Shown here: positions 30,844 to 38,660 of the stretch, piece by piece
How the letters are laid out: each line of letters starts with the position of its first letter
Position numbering within the stretch: the first letter of the stretch is position 1
Origin: Candidatus Saccharimonadota bacterium
Lineage (GTDB): Bacteria > Patescibacteriota > Saccharimonadia > Saccharimonadales > UBA4665
DNA: 64,000 nucleotides
Direction of reading: 5' to 3'
Assembly (NCBI GenBank): GCA_028289245.1
Contig: JAQGGT010000007.1
Coordinates: 62,001-126,000 of the forward strand
The notes under the pieces: generated by a model
The model's database searches: none
The model's input: the letters and a program-made list of their open reading frames with translations, nothing else
Told to the model about the DNA's origin: nothing
Translations under genes and position numbers: made by a program

Positions 30844-30949
30844 AATAGAGGAGTGCGATTTGGGATGCAAAATGAGCACCGTAAAGGAGCCGCACTACAG
30901 GTGCGGTAAGTGCGGAGCGCAGTTTTGCGCCCGAAGCGTGCCCTCTATT
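30844..30949 (-). other. Structured segment downstream of pyrG
   Basis: Outer arms AATAGAGG (30844-30851) and CCTCTATT (30942-30949) enclose two small hairpins, CCGCAC/GTGCGG (30890-30906) and GCGCA/TGCGC (30917-30930). The outer arm overlaps the pyrG stop codon. It has no T-tract. May be a 3'-end structure or a small RNA; no coding gene is convincing here. Confidence 0.4.
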
Positions 30950-32546
30950 TAATCGCGGCTTTGATAAAGCCGTTGAACATGGGGTGGGCCGCAGTTGGGC
31001 GGCCTTTGAATTCTGGGTGGAACTGGCTAGCCAGGAAGTATGGGTGGTCGATGCCTTCGATAACTTCGACGAGGCCAGTGGCCGGGTTGGTGCCGACGGC
31101 CCGAATGCCCCAGGACTCGTACTGGTCGACGTACTGGGGGTTGCACTCGTAGCGGTGGCGGTGGCGCTCGACAATTTTGGTGGCGCCATAGGTTTGGGCG
31201 GCCAGACTGCCATCTAGCAGCTCACAGTCGTAGTCGCCGAGGCGCATGGTACCGCCGGTGGATTCTTTGCCGGCCTGGCCCTCCATGGTGGTGATAACCG
31301 GGTCTTTGGTGTTTGGATCGACCTCGGTGGTGTTGGCCTCGGCTAAACCGTGCGTACGGGCAGCGGCGATAGTGGCCATATGCAGACCGTAGCAAAGGCC
31401 GAGGTAGGGTTGCTTTTCGGCAAGGGCGTACTGCGCGGCTTTGATCTTGCCGTCGACACCACGAGTGCCGAAGCCCCCGGGAACGACGACGCCGTCGAAT
31501 TTGTTAAGAATGGGAGCCGGGTCATCGGCCTCGCCGAGGGCGACGGCGTCGACCCATTCGATGTCGATGTTGACGTCGTTCCACCAGGCAGCGGCCTTAA
31601 GAGCCTCGAAGACACAGAGGTAGGTATCGGCGTTATCGAGATATTTAGCGACAATGCCAATGCGGACGGTTTTGTCGAACTGCTTGGTAGCCCGTTCGAC
31701 CATAGCGCGCCAGGTGGTAAGGTCGGGAGTGCCGGCGTCGAGGCCGAGGCGCTGGGTGATAACGTTAGCGATGCCGGTGTCTTCGAGCGTCAGAGGCACA
31801 TTATAAATGCTGCTGGCGTTGGGCAACAGCGCGATAGCTTCTTCAGGGACACCACAGAACAGGCTGAGCTTGGTTTTGACGGCTTCGTTGGGCGCTTCTT
31901 CGGAGCGGGCCATCAAAATGTCTGGAGCGATGCCGAGACCGCGCAACTCGCGGACCGAGTTTTGGGCTGGCTTGGTCTTGGTCTCTTTGCTGGCGCCCAA
32001 ATATGGCAAATATACTAAGTGAACGTACAGGCAGTTTTCACGGCCGACGCGCATGCCGAACTCACGGATGGCCTCGATGAAGCTCAGGCTCTCGTAATCG
32101 CCGACGGTGCCGCCGATTTCGACGATATGCACGTCTGCTCCCTGCCCGGCTTCCATGATGTAATCCTGGATGACACCAGTAACTTGCGGGATAATCTGCA
32201 CCGATTTGCCCTCGTATTTACCATGACGCTCGTCTTGGATGACTTTGAGCAACACGCGGCCGCTCATCAGCGAGCTAGCCTGGGTCAGTTCTTGGTCGAT
32301 GAAGCGCTCGTAATGACCAAGGTCGAGGTCGGTTTCGGCGCCATCTTTGGTGACGAAGCACTCGCCATGCTCACGGGGGTTGAGTAGGCCAGCGTCGACA
32401 TTGAGGTAAGGGTCACATTTTTGGAGGTTGACGGTAAGGCCCCGAGCCTTAAGGAGATTGGCGATGGAGGCGGCAGTGATACCCTTTCCTAAACCGGAAA
32501 GCACACCACCTGTAACAAACACGTACTTGGTCGCTTGATCAGCCAC
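30945..32546 (-). CDS. pyrG: CTP synthase
   Basis: Makes CTP from UTP using glutamine. 533 aa from the GTG at 32546. N-terminal synthetase: Y-V-F-V-T-G-G-V-L-S-G-L-G-K-G (P-loop), K-C-D-P-Y-L-N-V-D; the C-terminal glutamine amidotransferase has G-G-F-G-T-R-G, the nucleophile in L-G-L-C-Y-G-L-H, and the catalytic His in S-Q-F-H-P-E. An in-frame GTG at 32558 overlaps the SD itself (AGAGAGG), so 32546 with an 11-nt spacing is preferred. Has a leader of about 30 nt, unlike most genes here. Confidence 0.95.
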   Translation of the reverse strand: MADQATKYVFVTGGVLSGLGKGITAASIANLLKARGLTVNLQKCDPYLNVDAGLLNPREHGECFVTKDGAETDLDLGHYERFIDQELTQASSLMSGRVLLKVIQDERHGKYEGKSVQIIPQVTGVIQDYIMEAGQGADVHIVEIGGTVGDYESLSFIEAIREFGMRVGRENCLYVHLVYLPYLGASKETKTKPAQNSVRELRGLGIAPDILMARSEEAPNEAVKTKLSLFCGVPEEAIALLPNASSIYNVPLTLEDTGIANVITQRLGLDAGTPDLTTWRAMVERATKQFDKTVRIGIVAKYLDNADTYLCVFEALKAAAWWNDVNIDIEWVDAVALGEADDPAPILNKFDGVVVPGGFGTRGVDGKIKAAQYALAEKQPYLGLCYGLHMATIAAARTHGLAEANTTEVDPNTKDPVITTMEGQAGKESTGGTMRLGDYDCELLDGSLAAQTYGATKIVERHRHRYECNPQYVDQYESWGIRAVGTNPATGLVEVIEGIDHPYFLASQFHPEFKGRPTAAHPMFNGFIKAAIK

Positions 32547-32576
32547 TACGTTATACACCTCTCTTTTCTTGTTCCT

Positions 32577-32606
32577 ATGCTACCCTATTTGTGCCCTGTG
32601 AGGCAA
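32577..32606 (-). promoter_or_regulatory. pyrG promoter
   Basis: -35 TTGCCT (32601-32606), 18-bp spacer, -10 TAGCAT (32577-32582); leader with SD follows. Confidence 0.5.
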
Positions 32607-32609
32607 GCA

Positions 32610-33860
32610 CTATTTGTTCAGATATGCTTGGGCCGCATCCAGCTGCGGATCTTGGCCGGCCTTGGCTTGGTCGGCGGAGATTTTAACGGTGTCGTCGGGA
32701 GTGATACCCTTCTTATTGATGTTCTGGCCGTTGGGGCGATACCAGCTGGCGACGGTGACTTTAAGCTGGGCGCCGTCTTTGAGGTTGATGAGCTGCTGGA
32801 CCACGCCTTTGCCGTAGGACTTGGTGCCGATAATATGGGCAGCTTTGTTGTCGTGCAGGGCACCGGCGGTGATTTCGGCAGCGCTGGCGCTGCCTTCGTT
32901 AACCAAAACAACGGTTGGTACACCCTTGAGCACGTCGCCACCGCGGGACTGGTAGGTCTCAGTCACGACGTTTCCGCGCTTCTCCTGGAGGACTTCGGTA
33001 CCCTGCGGCAACCACAGGCTGGAGACGTTAATGGCCTGCTCGAGCAGTCCGCCCGGATCGTTACGCATATCGAGCACGATGCCCTTAACGTGCGCATCCT
33101 TGAACTGCTGGGCATACTTTTGAGCCAGGTCCATGGTGTCGTTGCTGAAGCTGCTGATCTGGAGGTAGCCGATATTGCCGTCGAGGGTTTTACTAGTGAC
33201 ACTGGGCAGTGTAATCACGGCTCGAGTAATCGTAAAATTGAGGGTTTGGGCATGGTCGCGGACGATTTGCAGCGTGACTTTAGTGCCTTCGGGACCGCGA
33301 ATTTTGGAGATGGCGTCGTCGAGAGTGAGCGTACCAGTGGCGGCACCGTTGATCTCGGTAATGATATCGTTGGTTTTCAGGCCAGCTTTATCAGCCGGAA
33401 AACCGGCAATGGCTTCGCCAACGATCAGATTTTTGTCGTCATCTTGGCTGAGGCGCGCACCGATGCCGGCAAACGAGTTATTGAGCTGGTCGTTGAAGTC
33501 TTTCGCTTCCTTGGCCGTAAAGTACACCGTGTACGGGTCTTGGGTAGACTCGGCAAGGCCATGCTTCATACCGTCAATAAGCTGCTGCTCGGTAAGCTGG
33601 CCGTTGTAGTTCTGCTTGAGCGATTGGTAGACTTCGTCGATCGAAGAGTAGTCAAGTTTGCTTGGCAAGCCAGTAGCCACCGGCTTGTTATTGCCATGGC
33701 TCACCGTAATACCGAAGCGGCCATCACCAACGCCGACACCGACGGTAAAGATAACGAACGCCGCCACAATCAGCCCGACGCGTTTGATGAGTAACTGGTT
33801 GTTACGCGGTGGTTTTGACATAGCCTGGTCAGGGCTCCCTGGTTTTGATTTTAGTCTCAT
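32610..33860 (-). CDS. ctpA: C-terminal processing peptidase (S41, CtpA-like)
   Basis: Exported, membrane-anchored serine protease with a Ser/Lys dyad. 416 aa: a hydrophobic helix near residues 28-48, a helical region, PDZ domain (about 120-205, G-I-G-A-R-L and A-G-L-K-T-N-D-I-I), and protease domain with N-E-G-S-A-S-A-A-E (Ser near 296) and G-T-K-S-Y-G-K-G (Lys near 321). -10 TATAAT ends 8 nt before the ATG at 33860. An alternative ATG at 33821 (M-S-K-P-P-R) is possible. Lies directly after the CHAP hydrolase and ftsEX; CtpA proteases trim wall hydrolases in other bacteria. Confidence 0.92.
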   Translation of the reverse strand: MRLKSKPGSPDQAMSKPPRNNQLLIKRVGLIVAAFVIFTVGVGVGDGRFGITVSHGNNKPVATGLPSKLDYSSIDEVYQSLKQNYNGQLTEQQLIDGMKHGLAESTQDPYTVYFTAKEAKDFNDQLNNSFAGIGARLSQDDDKNLIVGEAIAGFPADKAGLKTNDIITEINGAATGTLTLDDAISKIRGPEGTKVTLQIVRDHAQTLNFTITRAVITLPSVTSKTLDGNIGYLQISSFSNDTMDLAQKYAQQFKDAHVKGIVLDMRNDPGGLLEQAINVSSLWLPQGTEVLQEKRGNVVTETYQSRGGDVLKGVPTVVLVNEGSASAAEITAGALHDNKAAHIIGTKSYGKGVVQQLINLKDGAQLKVTVASWYRPNGQNINKKGITPDDTVKISADQAKAGQDPQLDAAQAYLNK

Positions 33861-33868
33861 TAGCCCTC

Positions 33869-33874
33869 ATTATA
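33869..33874 (-). promoter_or_regulatory. Extended -10 of ctpA (leaderless)
   Basis: TGC-TATAAT ending 8 nt before ATG 33860; -35 weak. Confidence 0.52.
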
Positions 33875-33903
33875 GCAGCTTTGCGGGGAGAAGGCTTAGC
33901 AGA

Positions 33904-35049
33904 TTAGAAGTGGATGAATTGCAGATTCTTGGCGCTGACGGTTGCGGCGGGGATGGTGTAGCGACGGTAGACACCATCGTACTGCTGGTTGTAATCGCTG
34001 ACTAAGATTGAACCGTCACCATAGGCATACTCGACGTACAAAGCATGGCCGTAGGCACCAGCGTTGCTGATGGCAACGTCGCCGGTCCGAGGAGTGGTGC
34101 TAACCGGAATACCAGCAGCGCGGGCGTTGTCGTCCCACTGGTTAGCGTTGCCGACGCCGCCCCAATATGGCATGTGGCGGCCGCTTTCGTAGACTTTCCA
34201 GGCGGTGTAACTAACACACTCGCGGTTATACATGCCCCAGGCATCGATGACTGAGTCTTGTGCGATGGAGCACCATTTTGCCGGGTACGTGTCGCCATGA
34301 GCGGAATCGCAGGCGGCACCACCGATAACCTTCCCGCCACTGAGCGCCGCATTGGCAGCAGCTTGCGCAGCTCGTAACTGCTTAATTTTGCCGGAGTTGG
34401 CGGCAATCTGACCGTTGAAGGCATCTTGCTGTGACTGGTTGTAGGCCAGTAGGCTGGCTTGCTGCGCTTGGGCTTGGGAAAGTTGGGCGTTTTGTACTTT
34501 TTGGGAAGCGACCAATTGATCGATCTGAGTCTTTTGGGTGGCAAGTTGGGCCTGGAGGGCGTTAATTTCTTTTATGGAAGCGTCGAGCTGTTTTTGCACG
34601 GCACTGCGATACTCTTCTTTATCGATGTAGTCGCTGAGGTCTTTACTGGTGGCCAGCTGCTCAATGGTGGTCATTTGATCGTCAAGGTACATGGCCTTAA
34701 CGCTGGCTCCGATGGTAGCCTTCTTTTGATCAATATCGGCTTGGTTTTTAACGATTTCGCCTTGGATGCGGGTTTGCTCGGCCTCATTGGCGGCAATTTG
34801 AGCCTGGACGGCGGCTATCTGGGCATCAAGCTGCTGGATGGCGGCCTGATAGCTACTGGCTTGGGAGAACAATTCGTTCAGATTGTTTTGGGCGCTACTG
34901 TTTTGGTTGTTGAGGTCGTTAATTTGGTCATCAAAAACATCGGCATGGACCACAGTAGCAATACCGAAGGATAGCAGCACTAAGGCGGCCATAATGGCGG
35001 CTTTGAGACGGACTGATGGTAGTTTTTTGATGTTTTTTGGTTTTGGCAT
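33904..35049 (-). CDS. PcsB-like peptidoglycan hydrolase (coiled coil + CHAP)
   Basis: 381 aa from the ATG at 35049. Signal peptide (about 15-37, ending V-V-H-A-D), a long coiled coil (about 40-235) rich in Gln/Ala, then a CHAP domain (about 255-380) with the catalytic Cys in N-R-E-C-V-S-Y-T-A and His in Y-G-H-A-L-Y-V-E. In streptococci PcsB is switched on by FtsEX at the septum; here ftsX and ftsE are the next genes upstream. The in-frame ATG at 35094 is upstream of the -10 and cannot be used. The leader is A-rich (CAAAACAAAAAC) with no SD. Confidence 0.9.
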   Translation of the reverse strand: MPKPKNIKKLPSVRLKAAIMAALVLLSFGIATVVHADVFDDQINDLNNQNSSAQNNLNELFSQASSYQAAIQQLDAQIAAVQAQIAANEAEQTRIQGEIVKNQADIDQKKATIGASVKAMYLDDQMTTIEQLATSKDLSDYIDKEEYRSAVQKQLDASIKEINALQAQLATQKTQIDQLVASQKVQNAQLSQAQAQQASLLAYNQSQQDAFNGQIAANSGKIKQLRAAQAAANAALSGGKVIGGAACDSAHGDTYPAKWCSIAQDSVIDAWGMYNRECVSYTAWKVYESGRHMPYWGGVGNANQWDDNARAAGIPVSTTPRTGDVAISNAGAYGHALYVEYAYGDGSILVSDYNQQYDGVYRRYTIPAATVSAKNLQFIHF

Positions 35050-35077
35050 AGTTTTTGTTTTGGTTATGCTTGGCTTT

Positions 35078-35083
35078 ACTATA
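35078..35083 (-). promoter_or_regulatory. Extended -10 of the PcsB-like gene
   Basis: TGC-TATAGT, 28 nt before ATG 35049; TGTACA 17 bp upstream is a possible -35. Leader of about 21 nt without SD. Confidence 0.5.
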
Positions 35084-35219
35084 GCATGTTGCATGCGCGT
35101 TGTACACTACCCTCCTGCTTATGGCTAGCAAATTTGTATATAAAGAGATATTTGTTGTCGTATCAATGGTGAGGCGAAAGGTGTAGAGGAAACGCGCGGT
35201 CGGTAGTTGTTCGGGGGTC

Positions 35220-36164
35220 CTAGCGGACTTTGAACTTTAGGTATCTGCGCGTGGCAATGACTGACGAGACAGTACCAATAAGTATACCGGCTGTAAGCTG
35301 CATGGTCAAAAGTTTGAGAAAATTATTGCCAAACCACTGGCTAGCATAGCTGATGTCTAACAGACCCAGGCTACTAGCCTGCAAAGCGTTGCTGCTGGCG
35401 ATAAAGGCCGAGTTGATAATCAGGATCGATAGGACAGCCGACAAAATGCCATAGATGATGCTCTCCACCACGAACGGACCGCGAATATAGGACGTGCGCG
35501 CGCCAAGCAGGCGCATGATAGTAATTTCGTCCCGACGGTTGAAAATGGCCATTTGGATGGTGTTAAAGATAATGAGCGCACAAATAACGGTGAAGACGAT
35601 GACGGCCACTGCTCCGATGCGCTGCAAGGTGTTGGTGGCGCCGGTGATATTATCAATGGCCTTTTTACGATCGCCGGAGTAGCTCGGATCGTTGGACTGC
35701 AAAGCTTTGATATCCGGCTTGCTCAGGTAGTCCTTGATGTCATTGATTTTGTTGAGGTCGTTGGGCTTGATGAGAATGGTGGCTGGGATGGGGTTACTAG
35801 GGCTCTGCGTGACAGCCGAGAGGAGCGTATCATTGCCATTATTTTGGGCTAGGTAGCGTTGCAGCGCGTCTTGCTTGGATAAATATTGGATAGACTTGAC
35901 GTTAGGCAGCTGCTTGAGGCTGCTGACCAGCTGTTTGGATTGGGCGGCGGTATCGGAATCGTTGAGATACACTGAAATATCAATCTTGTCGGTAATCTGC
36001 TGAATGGTGTGAGCAAATGTCGCATTGGCAATAACTGAAAATAGTATGATCGTCAGCGTTACCACCATGACGGCGATAGCGGCCACGCCGAGCGAGACAT
36101 TACGCAGAAAGTTGACTGCGCCGGTGTGGATGATTCGACCAAAGGTAATAAATTTACGCTTCAT
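35220..36164 (-). CDS. ftsX: Cell division ABC transporter permease FtsX
   Basis: Membrane partner of FtsE that passes ATP-driven conformational change to wall hydrolases. 314 aa from the ATG at 36164. One N-terminal membrane helix (about 22-45), a large extracytoplasmic domain (about 50-175), then three helices (about 185-300), with the R-R-D-E-I-T-I-M-R-L-L-G-A coupling region typical of FtsX. The frame is open through part of ftsE, but that region is an overlap of the ftsE gene. It starts 13 nt after the ftsE stop. Confidence 0.94.
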   Translation of the reverse strand: MKRKFITFGRIIHTGAVNFLRNVSLGVAAIAVMVVTLTIILFSVIANATFAHTIQQITDKIDISVYLNDSDTAAQSKQLVSSLKQLPNVKSIQYLSKQDALQRYLAQNNGNDTLLSAVTQSPSNPIPATILIKPNDLNKINDIKDYLSKPDIKALQSNDPSYSGDRKKAIDNITGATNTLQRIGAVAVIVFTVICALIIFNTIQMAIFNRRDEITIMRLLGARTSYIRGPFVVESIIYGILSAVLSILIINSAFIASSNALQASSLGLLDISYASQWFGNNFLKLLTMQLTAGILIGTVSSVIATRRYLKFKVR

Positions 36165-36177
36165 ATGAAAAGACCGG

Positions 36178-36861
36178 TTAAATTTTGTAATCCGCGTTGG
36201 CCCGATCGCTGGCGACTTTGCCATGCTGCAAGGTGACGACGCGGCGCTTAAGTTTGTTGACGATTTCGACGTTGTGCGTGGTGAGCAGCACAGTCGTGCC
36301 GTAGCGGTTGATCTTCTCCAGCACTTTGATAACATCCCAGGCATGCTTGGGGTCCAAGTTACCGGTGGGCTCGTCGGCGATGAGAATACGCGGCTGGCGC
36401 ACGATGGCGCGGGCAATGGCCACCCGCTGGCGTTCGCCACCCGAGAGTTCCTGCGGCATACGCTTTTCTTTGCCCTTCAGATTAACGATATCGAGAACTT
36501 TGGGCACGGTGTGTTTGATCTCGCGGTTTGGCACGCCGACGATTTCGAGCGCAAAGGCCACATTTTCGTACACGTTCTTGTTTGGCAACAGTTTAAAATC
36601 CTGGAAGACAACGCCAATTTTACGGCGCAGCAACGGAATATCTTTGTCGCGCAGCTTATCGTAGTCGATACCGCCAATTATAATTTTGCCACTAGTGGGC
36701 CGTTCTTCGCGCGTTAGTAATCGTAGTAAGGTAGTTTTTCCGGCACCGCTCTGCCCTACTACAATCACAAACTCTTTTGGCTCCACATGAAGGCTGATGC
36801 GATCGAGTGACGGACCGAGCGCCTTGTTATAGGTTTTACTTACCCTGTCGAGAAGAATCAT
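36178..36861 (-). CDS. ftsE: Cell division ATP-binding protein FtsE
   Basis: 227-aa ABC ATPase. Walker [11 protein letters not shown] (about 38-47), Q-loop, signature L-S-G-G-E-R-Q-R near 142, Walker [11 protein letters not shown], and H-loop T-T-H-N. The V-F-Q-D-F-K-L-L segment is typical of FtsE. With FtsX it regulates septal wall hydrolysis; next come the PcsB-like hydrolase and CtpA. -10 TATACT ends 7 nt before the ATG. Confidence 0.96.
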   Translation of the reverse strand: MILLDRVSKTYNKALGPSLDRISLHVEPKEFVIVVGQSGAGKTTLLRLLTREERPTSGKIIIGGIDYDKLRDKDIPLLRRKIGVVFQDFKLLPNKNVYENVAFALEIVGVPNREIKHTVPKVLDIVNLKGKEKRMPQELSGGERQRVAIARAIVRQPRILIADEPTGNLDPKHAWDVIKVLEKINRYGTTVLLTTHNVEIVNKLKRRVVTLQHGKVASDRANADYKI

Positions 36862-36868
36862 TAGTTCT

Positions 36869-36874
36869 AGTATA
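36869..36874 (-). promoter_or_regulatory. Extended -10 of ftsEX (leaderless)
   Basis: TGC-TATACT ending 7 nt before ATG 36861; -35 weak. Confidence 0.55.
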
Positions 36875-36896
36875 GCAAACTCTGTTCAGCTTACGC

Positions 36897-36924
36897 TTGC
36901 AATCAGTCGTGACGGGTTTATACT
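36897..36924 (+). promoter_or_regulatory. Promoter of the 211-aa membrane protein (near-leaderless)
   Basis: -35 TTGCAA (36897-36902), 16-bp spacer, -10 TATACT (36919-36924), 9 nt to ATG 36934. Confidence 0.62.
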
Positions 36925-36933
36925 TTTGGAATT

Positions 36934-37569
36934 ATGACTATGTTCAAAAAATCTCCACCACACGGGGACGAGGACTTCGAACTTAGCAGAAGCGAGCGGC
37001 TGGTCTTCCGAGAGTTTGAGCACGCCTACGGTCAGGAATTCCGCCGACGCAGTCGCAAGATCCGCTGGGAAGCCATTGACGATGTTACCAAAACGCGCTG
37101 GGCCGCAATTGGAGCCTGCGGTATAGCCCTCTCGCTAGTGGCCGGGGTATTGATCGACCAAACTGTCCAGGATAATGGTGGGAGCGATGACACTACGATC
37201 ACGGCTGCCGGTTATGAATCCCAATTACTAACCGAGGTTAGATACGATGATTTTTCACCAGCTCCGGGTAGTTTTGTATACGACCAGGCCGCCGATCACC
37301 CGATACGCTTTCTGCAGCCATTGATCGGTAACTGCCAGGTATTATTTACAGCCAAACCAGCAACCACCATGAGTGCGCGAGGCAGCACCGCCCTGCCGAC
37401 CATCGACAGCTATACCCTACAAACCGCCAGCGGCGTGGCGCCGCAAATGTTTCATAACTTTGCGGAGTTTACCAGCAACTATCCGCCAACGACAGCATGT
37501 GCAGCGCTGGCCAGCATTGCGGTAGAAAACACCCCATTAGCATTAGCCCCCAGCACAGCTACGTCGTAA
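36934..37569 (+). CDS. Single-pass membrane protein, unknown
   Basis: 211 aa. A basic cytoplasmic region of about 55 residues (R-R-R-S-R-K), one membrane helix (about 60-80), then an exported Thr/Ala/Pro-rich domain with two cysteines (near 133 and 189). The divergent position to ftsE suggests, without proof, an envelope role. Its end overlaps the 3' end of prfB on the other strand by 11 nt, with no terminator between them. Confidence 0.72.
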   Translation: MTMFKKSPPHGDEDFELSRSERLVFREFEHAYGQEFRRRSRKIRWEAIDDVTKTRWAAIGACGIALSLVAGVLIDQTVQDNGGSDDTTITAAGYESQLLTEVRYDDFSPAPGSFVYDQAADHPIRFLQPLIGNCQVLFTAKPATTMSARGSTALPTIDSYTLQTASGVAPQMFHNFAEFTSNYPPTTACAALASIAVENTPLALAPSTATS

Positions 37570-38647
37570 GCGTGTGTTCTAAATAAGCGTTCACGAAGCC
37601 GTCGAGCTCACCGTCGAGGATTGCATTCGGGTCTTTAGACTCATAACCCGTCCGGACATCTTTGACCTGCTTATAAGGATGCAGGACGTAATTGCGGATT
37701 TGACTACCAAACTCAGCTGATTGGCTCGGCCCCTTGAGCTCACTGAGGGTTTCTTTGTGCTGTTCGAGCTGCAGCCGAGCTAGGTGAGAGCGTAGGATGG
37801 TCATGGCCGTCTCACGGTTTTGGAGCTGGCTCCGCTCGTTTTGGATGGCCACGACAATGCCTGTCGGTAGGTGAGTAATGCGGACAGCCGAGTCCGTGGT
37901 GTTCACTGATTGGCCTCCGTGACCCCCGCTACGATAGACATCAATCTTTAGGTCTTTTTCATCAATGACTAAGTCTTCAGGGGCATCGATCTTGGGCATA
38001 ATCTCGACTTTGGCAAAGCTGGTCTCGCGCGATTCGGCGTTGAATGGACTGAGCCGCACGAGCCGGTGGACGCCGTGCTCGCTTTTGAGCTTGCCGTAGG
38101 CGTAACTACCCTCAATTTGTAGGGTCACGCTTTTGATGCCAGCTTCTTCGCCCGGTGACTCTTCGATGACGCTGTATTTCCAATTATTTTTTTCGGCATA
38201 GCGGCTGTACATCCGTAACAGCATGCCAGCCCAATCCTGGGCGTCATTGCCACCGGCGCCAGCATGGATACCGAGAATGACGTCATAGTCGTCAAACGGG
38301 CCTGAGAAACGCAGTAATTTGCGAACATTGTCGTAGTCTTCTTGCCATTCGGCAAACTGACTGGCTAGTTCCTGCTGGATACTGGTGTCGTTGAGTTCAG
38401 CGAGCTCCTGAAGCTCGTGGAGTTTGTCTTCTAGTCGGCGCCACGGGCCGACACGGGCCTCCAGCTTAGAGAGCTGCTGCATGTGGAGCTGTGCTTGGCT
38501 AGGAGTATCCCAAAAATCCGGCTGTTCGGTGGCCTGGCGCTTCGATTCATACTGTGCTAACAACTGCGCATAATCGAGCTGAGCGAGCATCGCAGCAAAG
38601 GCGGCACTGGTTTCGGCTAGTTGGCTGTTGAGCTGTTCTGGTGACAT
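37559..38647 (-). CDS. prfB: Peptide chain release factor 2
   Basis: Reads UAA and UGA stops. 362 aa in one unbroken frame; the usual programmed +1 frameshift with an early in-frame UGA, which autoregulates RF2 in many bacteria, is absent. Codon-recognition S-P-F appears in R-L-S-P-F-N-A (about residue 205), and the G-G-Q loop in S-G-G-H-G-G-Q-S-V-N near 248. Its presence is consistent with UGA being a stop in this organism. Confidence 0.96.
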   Translation of the reverse strand: MSPEQLNSQLAETSAAFAAMLAQLDYAQLLAQYESKRQATEQPDFWDTPSQAQLHMQQLSKLEARVGPWRRLEDKLHELQELAELNDTSIQQELASQFAEWQEDYDNVRKLLRFSGPFDDYDVILGIHAGAGGNDAQDWAGMLLRMYSRYAEKNNWKYSVIEESPGEEAGIKSVTLQIEGSYAYGKLKSEHGVHRLVRLSPFNAESRETSFAKVEIMPKIDAPEDLVIDEKDLKIDVYRSGGHGGQSVNTTDSAVRITHLPTGIVVAIQNERSQLQNRETAMTILRSHLARLQLEQHKETLSELKGPSQSAEFGSQIRNYVLHPYKQVKDVRTGYESKDPNAILDGELDGFVNAYLEHTLTT

Positions 38648-38660
38648 AGCGAATCTCGGA

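Noticed and set aside
30872-30952. Plus-strand 26-codon frame with C-G-K-C-like motif
   Set aside because: Only three cysteines, no SD at useful distance, and the sequence is part of nested inverted repeats after pyrG.
36165-36440. N-terminal extension of FtsX
   Set aside because: The open frame there is a shadow of ftsE; the FtsX start M-K-R-K is at 36164.
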